Assembly (NCBI RefSeq): GCF_029227915.1
Contig: NC_079883.1
Location: 16,308,001-16,372,000 of the forward strand
Direction of reading: 5' to 3'
Source of the DNA: Hydractinia symbiolongicarpus
Lineage: Eukaryota; Cnidaria; Hydrozoa; Anthoathecata; Hydractiniidae
Length of the DNA stretch: 64,000 nucleotides
Shown: one piece after another, positions 33,993 through 44,000 of the stretch
Numbering within the stretch: position 1 is the first letter of the stretch
Layout: each line of letters starts with the position of its first letter
The notes under the pieces: model-generated
Databases searched by the model: none
What the model saw: only the letters and a program-made list of their open reading frames with translations
Told to the model about the DNA's origin: nothing
Translations under genes and position numbers: made by a program

Positions 33993-34100
33993 TATTTTCT
34001 TCTAACATCTTGTCAGCCATGCCAGCGTTTATAAAACGTAATTTACTCTCAACGGCAGTTTTGTGAGACTTTCTCTTAACAATGGCTCGCCACGTTGGAT
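33993..34100 (-). CDS. Candidate isolated exon of unknown gene
   Basis: Minus-strand frame from an AG|AT boundary at 34100 to a consensus GTGAGT donor below 33993. It encodes about 36 protein-like residues (PTWRAIVKRKSHKTAVESKL then RFINAGMADKMLEEN), split after one base. The acceptor lacks a pyrimidine tract and no partner exon was identified. I do not recognise the family; it could be chance. Confidence 0.3.
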
Positions 34101-34984
34101 CTACGCATTAATACAAATTTGTTCCGCACCGCGATTCAACTGATATAATTATTCTAGCATGTGTTTTCTTTTCAGTGTCATTTGCAACCTCAAAGTGGTA
34201 GTTATTTTTATAAATATTTTGTAATAATTTTTTTTCTAATTTGCTAATTTAAAAATGTAATAAAAATGGAACGTCCATGCATTCTCGCAAAAAGAAGCAC
34301 TGATTTAGGTTGGAGCCACCAATAGCAAAGAAAAACACATTTTTTTAAAAAGCACTCAGGAAAAACCGAGTAACTACGCTAGAAATAATGAAAAAATAGT
34401 ATTTAGTTACTAAATTTAAAAAAACTCAAAAATTCACTCAAAAAAAAGGTAGACTACAAAAAAACTCACATTTATTTTTCCACTCGAACAGGAAGTTATC
34501 TATCTGTTAAATGAAATAAATAGCCATGCCCAAAACACAAATTCTGGCGCGGAAGCTGGCTAACACAAAATTTACACATCTACGTTCGGCAGACCATGAT
34601 AGATCAAACACATATTCTGTTTTAAAATTACTATGCTGGAACACAAACACAATTGCACAATAAGAACTGTTCAATGTAAATAAAAATTTCCATCAGTTAA
34701 AGTTCTTAAAGTTTTTTTATCGTGATTTTTCAAATATTCTTCACGAAAACAAGACGCTGAAGCACCATAATTATCCGAAAAACAAACTAAATACCATTCA
34801 ATTGGACACGTTGTGTATTATGCATGTATAGTGAATGCGTATTATAAGAAACCTGCTAAATGTAGAAGTTGTGACAAATGCCAAGCGAGGCTGATCAACA
34901 AGGTCACGCAGACTGAGTTATCCGTGGAGGAGAGGCAGACAACTAATCTTGAGCGGTTCCTATGGGCATATGAGAAAAGTGAGA
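34101..34984. other. Spacer
   Basis: No supported gene. A frame at 34813-35001 (CRSCDKCQARL) has a CxxCxxC pattern but no other support. Confidence 0.4.
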
Positions 34985-35052
34985 CCCGATACCCTATGTG
35001 ATACCCGATACCCGAGATCCGATACCCTGATACCGATACCCGATACCCTGAT
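34985..35052 (+). repeat. GATACCC minisatellite
   Basis: Short array of GATACCC/GATACCCTGA units, about eight copies. Confidence 0.85.
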
Positions 35053-35055
35053 TTT

Positions 35056-35440
35056 TTATTTGATTATGAACGATAATAAAAACACATTTTGATATGCATA
35101 TTTTTTCGTTATACGGAAATATTTGGTTGCTGAAGTGGAATAGGTTGCGTTGATGGTGTTCTCGTTTGTGCAGAAGCTTGTGGATTGATTAAATTTGTGA
35201 TTGGAACTTTTAACGTTGGCTGGCCCTTTTCTTCTCTGAGTTGCCTTCGTTTTCTTTTTGCCCGCGTTCTTTTTAGAAAAGTCTAATAGGCTTCTGACAT
35301 TAGTTGTCTTTTTTTCGCATTGCTTCAAAAAAGGTTCGACCACATTTAACTTAAATGCAATGCAGACAGTATGCGCACATATTCCGAAACCTTTAAACCG
35401 ATAGCAAATTTCACAGCAAGTTAAAATGTTTTTTTTTCTT
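35056..35440 (-). pseudogene. C-terminal fragment of a SWIM-type zinc-finger protein
   Basis: Minus-strand frame beginning near 35440 reads CCEICYRFKGFGICAHTV, a Cys-x-x-Cys then Cys-x-His arrangement like SWIM zinc fingers. It continues into a basic tail (KKNAGKKKTKATQRRKG) and stops near 35056. The residues KKKTKATQRRKG after a SWIM domain are familiar from repeated hypothetical or transposon-linked invertebrate proteins. No start and no upstream domain were found. Probably a retro-copied or transposon-derived remnant. Confidence 0.4.
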
Positions 35441-35499
35441 GTTTATTCCAACTGTAAATGGCAACTTTGAACCCAGGGCCTGTAGTACGGAAGCCGATC

Positions 35500-35662
35500 A
35501 ATCAAAAAATATATTTCAAATCCACAAATATATTTTAAATCCACAAATATAATTCAAATCCATAAATATATTTCAAATCAGTAACAGAATTTTTTTGAAA
35601 TCCGAAAATATAATTCAAATCCACATATATTTCAAATCCAAAAACATATTTCAAATCCACAA
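35500..35662 (+). repeat. ~24-bp tandem repeat
   Basis: Around seven units of AAATCCACAAATATATTTC with variation. Related CAAATCAGTAAAT pairs occur again at 36543-36580, on the far side of the integrase fragment. Confidence 0.75.
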
Positions 35663-35861
35663 ATTATTTCGATCAGCGAAGCCTCGTGGCCATAATGGCA
35701 TAATGGCGGCTGCAAGTGCATGCTTTTGTTTTGTTCTGTCCTAATTGTGGAATGGAAAGACGTGCAATAAAAACTGAAACTGCAACACACAACAAATATG
35801 TAGAAGATGTTATTAAAATATTGCTTTAATAAGGGAATTGAGTACAAAAGATAGTTAATAT

Positions 35862-36353
35862 TTGAAACATTACCACGAGATTGATATCAGTGTCAGCACT
35901 TTAAAACGCCGTCGAAGAGCGATGGGCTTAAAAAGGAATGAAAAACCTGACGTGAATTCTTCAATTTGTCGAATTATCGAAACCGAAATTTTAATTACAA
36001 ATGGAGTCAAGAGTTATCGTAGCATTTGGAACAAGCTACGTGTGATACACGGCGTTTCAGTAAAACGTGACGAGGTTAAGAAAGTTGTTAGGGAAATCGA
36101 TCCTAAAGGCTCTCATAACAGAAAGGCGCAGAAAACTATACGTAGAGTGTACAATTCACCCGGTCCAAATGCTGTATGGCATACTGATGGCTATGACAAG
36201 TTGAAGCCTTTTGGATTCCCTGTTCATGGATGTGTAGACGGGTTTTCCCGCAAAAACATTTGGTTAAAAGTTATTCGTACCAATAATAATTCTGTAATAC
36301 CTGCTCACTTTTTCCTAAGCGCTCTTGACGAATTTGAAATTTGTCCAGGGTAA
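35862..36353 (+). pseudogene. Integrase-core (DDE/rve-like) protein fragment
   Basis: About 163 open codons, with no ATG at the start (TTG at 35862). An N-terminal helix-turn-helix-like part (ISVSTLKRRRRAMGLKRN) is followed by VWHTDGYDKLKPFGFPVHG, the first catalytic Asp block of an rve-type fold, then CVDGFSRKNIWLKV. The frame stops after FEICPG, before the second Asp and the Glu. Upstream, 35790-35860 can be read as related sequence only with frame breaks. Such eukaryotic integrase-core proteins occur in multicopy in invertebrates, and an IS3EU-like DNA transposon is my best guess. The AAATCAG/AAATCCAC repeats on both sides may be element ends. Non-functional. Confidence 0.6.
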
Positions 36354-36770
36354 AAAGTGGACAAGCAAGGCAAACTGCTCTTTTAAATATGATCACTATA
36401 GGTGGGTATTTTGATCAGAGAGGGGGCACTAGCGCCACCACATATTAAAAAGCGAAAAAGAAGGCTTGGAAACGAGGTTGTGTATTAACGGTAAACTTTC
36501 TGAGTATAAAGTCGCCAAGTGATTGAATAAAATATGACGCAATTCAAATCAGTAAATAACGTATTCAAATCAGTAAATGAAAAAATTGCATCTCTATTCT
36601 ATTGCGCACGCGTGAAGATCGGCATAATTATGTAGGCACTTATTCTGCATGATATGTAATTGTCGTAAACAAAAAGTGCTTGGAGGGTATTCTGCCGGTT
36701 AAACTGTGGTAAAAAGTAGGTCTCTATATTCTGATGTTAATTCTGGTATGACGCCTGACGTATTCTTGGT
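36354..36770. other. Upstream region of the SERINC-like gene
   Basis: No coding sequence. It should contain the promoter and 5'UTR; no clear TATA box was found. Confidence 0.4.
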
Positions 36771-39746
36771 ATGCCAGCATCCACACAAAAGCATAGCGGA
36801 TCAGACACTGATGAGGAAAAAGAGACGCGAAAGCAAGATGAACCTTATCACAAAGAAACGCTCCGACATCGTTTAAACTCGTTCCGTTCACTTTTGAGTT
36901 ATTTCTACGAGGAGCAAAAACAAACACCATGGCAATTTCTTATTGGTCCAGCCGCGTCACAGCAGAATGATTTCACGCTGACGCATTTATGGTATATGTT
37001 TATTCTGTTTTTTATACCTGTATGCAGTTTTCTAACGGGCTTGGGTTTTCTGCAGACTTATCTTGCAAGTGATAGCAATCTATGTGATTGGAAAAATAGA
37101 AAAAACACATGTGAAAGTGTTATTGTGTTGTTTGTTACCTATCGAATTGGTTTCGCTGTGTCCATATTTTTTCTCTTCACTACAATACTTCTACTAACCA
37201 CAAAGAGCAAAGAAAATATAAAAACATCTTATTTGCATTCCGGCTTTTGGATTGAAAAGATTGTTATTGTTTTGATATTGTCATGTGTTGCTTTTGCTTT
37301 CCCGCCAAGTTCATTTGATAGTGTTTGGGTATATGTTGTTTTGTTTGGTGATTTTTTAGTAACTTGTTTACAAATGTTTTTATTATGTGATATTGTCAAA
37401 ACACTCCATAATATTGTCCGTGGTTACTTCAAGAAAACGAACACAAACATATTACAACGATGTGTGATTTTGTTTCTTGAAGTATTATTTCCAGTAAGTG
37501 TACTTACGGTTATGATATCACTGTCGTTATATGAAGGCTTTACATCAATCAAAAAATGTCTAGCTACGATATCTTTTGCTATATTAAACCTCGTATTAGT
37601 ATGTTTCATAGTGGGATTTGTGTTAATCGCACAACGTAAATTTATCCTGGTAGCATTTTACGTGTGTTCATATTCGTCTTTTTTAACATTCAAATCGATA
37701 GTATTTCGAAGTGATTTATATTCATCCACTGAAAATATATCAGAAGATAGTATCAATCCCCCCGATGTGAAAACCCTGATCACGATCATATTTCTTTATG
37801 CGACAATCATCTACGGTTTGGTGAGAAGGGACAATATTCAACACTATTATTTTTATTATTGGGTGTTATGTCGAGAAAATTGCGTAGTAGCTCGTAACAA
37901 GGGAAACAACCAAGATAAACAAAGCTTGAAAAAAAACATTAACCATAACGAAACTTTATTGGACTTAACGCTGGAGGAGATAGATTTGTGTACAAAGGAA
38001 CACAAAAACCGTGAACGTAGTGATATAAAGCAGCACACTGGGGACAGCAAATGCGTCGAAGTTACATATCAAGAAGCATTCATACATTTTATATTGTTTC
38101 TGGTCTCTCTAAAATCTACTAGTACCGTTACGAACTATCATCTTTTGAAAAAAACCTTTGAGGATTTAGAACCAGTAAAACCGATGATGTCATCAATCAC
38201 CACTCACGTGACTAGCTTAGTTGTATCGGTCTTGTTTGCTTGGATTTTATTTACGTCACACTTTAATAAACATGCCAATCACTTATCAGTAAGATCGCTT
38301 TTAGAAACATTGTTGGATTTTATACTGCAACTGTTTTATAAAGTATTTATCAAAACACCAAAATATTTTGAAAATCAATCCCGCTCAAGATATGTCTACT
38401 TTATATTTTTCGTGTGTTGTTTCATATCAGCTTGTACCGTTATTTCGCCGTCGTATCGACAATTCTTGGAAAAAACATCAATATTATGCGAACATCGTGC
38501 AACGCTTGGCGCTTGTGTCTCACAAGATCCAGCATACATGGGATTATTTCGTGTACTTGTTAGCACAGGATTGTTTTTCCTTATCCTCAGTATTGTGTTA
38601 TACAACGTGGTAACAGTGTCTAGCAACCGCAACGTAATTCAACATGGCTGTTGGATACTTAAAGCTATCCTTATTACTTGCATATTTATAACTTTCATTA
38701 ATCTACCCAGTAAAATTAGCAGGGTATGGCTGTACGTGAGTTTAACATCAACATTTTTATTTACTCTATTGCAACTTCTTTGTTTATTGGATGCAGTTGG
38801 AATTGTTAACACATCATGGAATCATGTAAAATTTGCACCAAGCACTATGTACTACAGTTCATCGAGTTTGACGACGTTTTTATACATCGCATCAACAGCA
38901 GTTTTCGTTTGTTTTTACGTATACTACGCGCATAACTTCAATTGCAAAGTAACTCGATTATTTATCAGCATCAATTTAGTTTTATGTATTTCAGCAAGTT
39001 TAATTTCTGTTCATCCTATTGTCAGTTCCGGTGGATTGCTGAGGTCAGCAGTTGTGACGTCATTTTGCATGTATTTAACTTGGTCGGCGTTGAATTATAA
39101 TCCAAATGAGAAGTGTAACCCTTTAGCTCGTAACCTCGTTATGGTGGCAGCCAAACCAAGTCGAGACATGGTTTCCTTAGCAGATTTTTTCTTCTTAATA
39201 ACGGCATTACTAATTTTCACAATCCGAATTGAAAATATTATTCCAAAATTGATCAAGTTAAAACCAATTATCAAGGTTAGGTGCTGTTGCAAAGCGCACG
39301 ACAATCACACGTCGCCTGACGATGATGTGACGACGGGCCTTGTGAATGAAGATAATGACGTCAAACAAATCGAAAGATGGCTTGAAACCTGCAAATCCGA
39401 AACGCCCGAGCTTCCAGAGTCGCCAAAACTTGAATTGCCTTTGCGCGAACGCATATTATTCGGGGACAACACTTGCATTTACAAAGGTAAATTATCTCAA
39501 TTATCTACAATGCAACACGAAGAATATTTGGTGCCGTTTAGTTATTCCTGGTTTCACTTCGTATATTTCCTAGCAGCATCGTATATATTTATTTTACTTA
39601 CACACTGGTTAGAACCTATACCAGGTTCTGGTTTTAAAGTTAGTGTGCACTGGGCCATTATGTCTGTCAAGATGGTAGCTAGTAGCACAATTGTTCTGCT
39701 GTATATATGGACACTCATTGCACCTATTATGGAAAACTCGTATTAG
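36771..39746 (+). CDS. Double SERINC (serine incorporator) protein, tandem fusion
   Basis: A single uninterrupted 991-codon frame from ATG 36771. SERINCs are ~450-residue, ~10-TM proteins of the plasma membrane and endosomes linked to lipid scrambling. Here two repeats follow a cytosolic acidic N-tail (1-65). Repeat 1, about 68-500: first TM, a Cys-bearing loop (CDWKNRKNTCES), TMs, HSGFW (156-160), WVYVVLFGDFLVTCLQMFLL, and a final FIHFILFLVSL (437-447) followed by TM 480-496. Repeat 2, about 538-988: RYVYFIFFVCCFISACTVIS, loop CEHRATLGAC, HGCW (625-628), LYVSLTSTFLFTLLQLLCLL, the SERINC signature LTWSALNYNPNEKCNP (769-784), a charged cytosolic insert (840-915), then YSWFHFVYFLAASYIFILLT (925-944) and a final TM ending LLYIWTLIAPI. 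Repeat 1 lacks the YNPxxxCNP box. The lack of introns suggests a retrocopy origin or intron loss. The assignment is by motif only. Confidence 0.85.
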   Translation: MPASTQKHSGSDTDEEKETRKQDEPYHKETLRHRLNSFRSLLSYFYEEQKQTPWQFLIGPAASQQNDFTLTHLWYMFILFFIPVCSFLTGLGFLQTYLASDSNLCDWKNRKNTCESVIVLFVTYRIGFAVSIFFLFTTILLLTTKSKENIKTSYLHSGFWIEKIVIVLILSCVAFAFPPSSFDSVWVYVVLFGDFLVTCLQMFLLCDIVKTLHNIVRGYFKKTNTNILQRCVILFLEVLFPVSVLTVMISLSLYEGFTSIKKCLATISFAILNLVLVCFIVGFVLIAQRKFILVAFYVCSYSSFLTFKSIVFRSDLYSSTENISEDSINPPDVKTLITIIFLYATIIYGLVRRDNIQHYYFYYWVLCRENCVVARNKGNNQDKQSLKKNINHNETLLDLTLEEIDLCTKEHKNRERSDIKQHTGDSKCVEVTYQEAFIHFILFLVSLKSTSTVTNYHLLKKTFEDLEPVKPMMSSITTHVTSLVVSVLFAWILFTSHFNKHANHLSVRSLLETLLDFILQLFYKVFIKTPKYFENQSRSRYVYFIFFVCCFISACTVISPSYRQFLEKTSILCEHRATLGACVSQDPAYMGLFRVLVSTGLFFLILSIVLYNVVTVSSNRNVIQHGCWILKAILITCIFITFINLPSKISRVWLYVSLTSTFLFTLLQLLCLLDAVGIVNTSWNHVKFAPSTMYYSSSSLTTFLYIASTAVFVCFYVYYAHNFNCKVTRLFISINLVLCISASLISVHPIVSSGGLLRSAVVTSFCMYLTWSALNYNPNEKCNPLARNLVMVAAKPSRDMVSLADFFFLITALLIFTIRIENIIPKLIKLKPIIKVRCCCKAHDNHTSPDDDVTTGLVNEDNDVKQIERWLETCKSETPELPESPKLELPLRERILFGDNTCIYKGKLSQLSTMQHEEYLVPFSYSWFHFVYFLAASYIFILLTHWLEPIPGSGFKVSVHWAIMSVKMVASSTIVLLYIWTLIAPIMENSY

Positions 39747-41001
39747 ACAATATAAAACGCAGTATATAAATGTAACCTTTAGTTCCGTCATGCTATATTT
39801 AATTCTGTTACCAGTAAAACTTCCTTATATAACAGACATGTCTCAACAACGGCCACTCTTTCAGGAACAAATTAAATGATGATCCAACTCAACAAAAGCT
39901 CTAATGTGGTGCATACTTTACAGCGAACTTCAATTCGATATTCCAATTTATATAAGCCCTTAGAACTGACCTCTCTATAGCAGACACACCCAACAATGGG
40001 TCATATAAAACAATTCTTGTCAGAAATTTGTCAATATTTTACTTAAGACATGTTTTACAAAAAAATGATAAACACAGAGTAAAATCATGGTTTTTTTTGT
40101 AAGGTCTGTTTTTTTCCACTAGAAGCAGTACTTACAGTCGAGTTAATTTTACCCTAACACCTCAAGAGTAGATTTTTTAACGTAATGTAAGTCAATTTAA
40201 AAAAAAACCTCTTTGCCGTGGACACCTCTCCAATAAAGAAGCTTTACTGTACCCTGAGACAAACTTTATAAAAAAGGTATTACTGTAGTATTGTTATGCC
40301 CCCGTCTTTGAAAGTGTGAACTGTATCGAAGCTTTAGGAATGTCTCGCAAATGAAAAAGAGTGTACGTTAATGTTAACCCGATGTTTTAATTTTACTAAG
40401 CTATCACCACACACGAAATATATATGGGATAAAAACACACCCCCCCCCCCCCCCCCCCTCACCAATGTCGAATTGACTTTTAGCGTACACTTCTCAATTT
40501 GGAAATCATCTGTTGCAAATACCCATTTTGGCCTACACTTCTTTCTTCTTACGTAGTAGGAAATTTTATTTCTAGTTAACACTTTAGTTCAAATATGTCA
40601 TGAAATTGTAAATATTATTATATTAATTTGTAGCCTTTTTTATATATTTAAATTATTGTAATTATACACTTTTACCGTTTTATATTATACAGTGACCAAA
40701 TGCAAAAATATATCACTGAAATAATAAAATATGGACAAAATAAAACCATAGAAAACTTTTTAAAAAATTTAGTAGTAGAGATTTAGTAGTACTGTAGTAC
40801 ACAGGCTCAAAAAAATTTGGCATCAAACCATACCGATCTTAAAACCATTTGAAATAGATAAAGCCTAACTCCATTAAAAATTTCGCTAAAACGAACAGAA
40901 TACGAAACGTTTGTCTTTCTTTGGCCATCTAAACAAGTTCTCCGTCTCTTGTCTCGCTGATCCAACGGGTATATTATTACGCGAGGTATGGAGAACACGA
41001 G
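39747..41001. other. Convergent intergenic region between SERINC-like gene and POMT2
   Basis: 3'UTRs of both genes fall here. A run of 19 C (40440-40458) is the only notable feature. No other gene seen. Confidence 0.5.
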
Positions 41002-44000
41002 TTAGATATCCCACGTGTCCAGCCATCTGTATGCGGCCTGTGTAGGATTTATTTGATTTCCCATTGGTCCAGACATTCCATAAGATAAACCGCGAAAAGC
41101 ATAGAAGCTAGAACAAAACAAAGTGAACTTGCAATGAAACAAACTTTCGTTGTGGAATCTCGCTTTAACTGAAGACAAGTCATAAAGCATTCTCCTAAAA
41201 AGAAAATCGCAAGTACCTCGTAACAGAAGCTGCCACAATGAATGTTACACCGGCGTTGTAGGCGTACTGTCGCCTTGTCTCGTCGGTAAATATTAAAGAT
41301 ATCGTACGACACACGTGTTCAAGAAGAATACCTGAAAGAAAACAGGTAAACTGTGAAATGTAACATTGTTTGCTTGTGACATGCTTTTACGTTTTTTTTT
41401 GGTCTGTGGGGAATATCATATGTGAATATCAACCAAAAAGTACCGACTCTACAAAACGAGGTGGTTATTAATAATGGACTGGTACTCGGTTGCTACCTTC
41501 CTTCGTGTAAGTCTTTTTTTTTGTCAAAACAAAAAACAAGCAATAACTTATTTTGACGGCGCAACCCAAACATTTCCTTTTTACAAGCTCGCACACAGGC
41601 TCTATATCAAAAATAGTTGCAAACACTAAAAACAAGGGTATGTCGGGTAAAATGTCTCGGGCAAGTTTTTTGAAATTGCCGAATACAACCAAGTACTATT
41701 TACCGACGCGCGTCGTACAAAAATACTACCAAAACTCCTACCTGAAAACATCGCACTGAAGAGATAGGCTGGGAAGTAATGATGAAAGTACAACACACGT
41801 CCCATAGTGTAGAACGGTAGGTAATGAAGTGCCCATCCAATCAAAAGCCATCCACATGAGCCAATCATAGTGTTGCATTCAGCTGAAACAAAAAAAGGAA
41901 ACTGATAACGTTTACAACATTTGGCAATATATTCGAGGTGTTTACAACATGCCGCCATTTAAATTCAAACTGTCGCCACGAAATCACGTGTCTAGTGATC
42001 TTCCCTGCCAACGGCATGCTGAGTTATCGATTTATATACTGTTGAACTCACGTAATTCAAACTCCTATAATTCGAATAATCATATAAATTGAACGAATTC
42101 TCCGGTCCCGTCCGAGTTTACTCCAAAATCGTCATAAGAAAACTCCTATAATTCGAACTCATGTAATTCGAAAAATCATGTAAATAGAACAGTTTTCTTG
42201 GTCCTGTGAGCAAATTTTGATCATGTAATTGGAATTTTGAAAACTTTCGTCCGTTCAAAGTTCCAAAACTCAAATTTTTCAACAATGGAACGTTTCAATG
42301 AAATTCTTACTTTTTCAATAATCGAACTTTCTCGTGAAATTCGAATTTTTCAACAATCGAACGTTTCATTGAAATAGAATGTTTTGAAAAAGCTTTTTGA
42401 GTTTTTTATAGAGACTCGATAAAACTAACGTTGCTTGAGACTGGTCCAAAGTTTTATACTCTGCTATCGCAAATGTCCGATAAGATCAACCATAAAAGAT
42501 TGATTAATAGGAGACGGAGCAAAATCATGGACTTTTATGAGAAAAATTGATAATAAAAATTTGTGACACTTGTTTTACATGAAAATAGCAACTTATTTCT
42601 CAAATACTACGCGTCGTTTTACTCCATAGGATGTTCACCATTGATAATTAATAGCGCCGTAAACCCATTAACACTTCCCCACCAAAATTCGGCCGAAAAA
42701 AAAATCCTATAATTCGTAACTCATGTAATTCGAACAAACTTTGAATTTGAAATTCGAATTACATTGGTTCAACCGTATTGATTGCATTAGATATTAGCAA
42801 TCGAAACTGTGGCTTATAAACATATCTGATCGTAGCAAGCTTTCTTTTAGAACACCCTACATTGCATAAACTGGGAAGAAAATACGTATTAATTTTGCAA
42901 CTAATAAAAATAATAAATAAGACTAGTCGTATACTGGCGCGTAGAAACTAGTGCAGTTGAAAGTGAATTAACAATTGAAAACATAATTCAATACATATTT
43001 CGTATTACTGTTGGCACGACGTCTGATGTCACAGATAAGGGGCCATCGTGGACTTCAAAGATCATAACCACAGTCAGTTCAAAACGCTGTCTCTATCAGT
43101 CACATCTAGGAGGACTGTAAATTTTGCTTTGCAACAAAATGACGACATAAGGACATAGGTAATTGTTGTTGCCATAGTAACAGAGAAATATTTAAAAACA
43201 GAACTGTGAGGTTTTAGTATACTCTGGACTGATATTATAATAAAAAACAAATTGAAGTGTTTTTTATGTGTAATTAAAACTAAATTTAAAAAATAAACAA
43301 AATACAAAATTTTGTACTAATTCCAAAGGTTTCGAAAGTTACAAAATATGTGCTACAGTAGATTCTTCCAGCAACATATCAAATTTTTGGCATTCTCACT
43401 AAAAAGAATCTTTGCGTAATTTCTCGCTCCGGTGCCAACCAATTGTTGCTGCTTCTTGGACTTTACATATAAGGAGTGTCTTTGCAGATTTTCTGGATGT
43501 AAACAGGGCTGTGGGTTCGATAATAGTACTTTAATCAGAAATTTTGGCGGACAGAAAACCTTACGAATAGCACAATCTGGGAAATTTTAAAATTTAATGT
43601 ACATCTATTTTCATGAATCAGTCGAAATTAGGTTACTTTTGTTGTTTATAAATCTGGTTAATTCGGTTTTTTACAATCACCCGGTCTTTCACATTTTACT
43701 GGCTTTGTTTTTATTACGTTTGCACAGATTTTGCTGTTGTACCTGTTTACAAACCATGTTATGAAAACATTGACATCCTTGGAAAATAAAGCGAATGCAA
43801 GTAAAAAGCAAATTTAATTCATAATATGTCGGCAGCTACTGGGAACCAAAGCGTACCTTTAAATTGTGGAGAAATCTCAAAGCCACGTTTTTCACGGACT
43901 GAATGCACGAAGAAGAAAACAACATAAACACCGAAAGTTGCAAGGACTAGCCACCATAAGATCTAGACAAAAAAACACTCACACTACAACAATGGCTGTA

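Noticed and set aside
35862-36353. Integrase fragment considered as bacterial contamination or a provirus
   Set aside because: Flanked by typical host repeats; such integrase-core genes are common in invertebrate genomes, and no gag, pol or env context exists.
36820-36860. CTGATGAGG ... GCGAAAG as a hammerhead core
   Set aside because: It is coding sequence of the SERINC-like N-tail and lacks the required helices.
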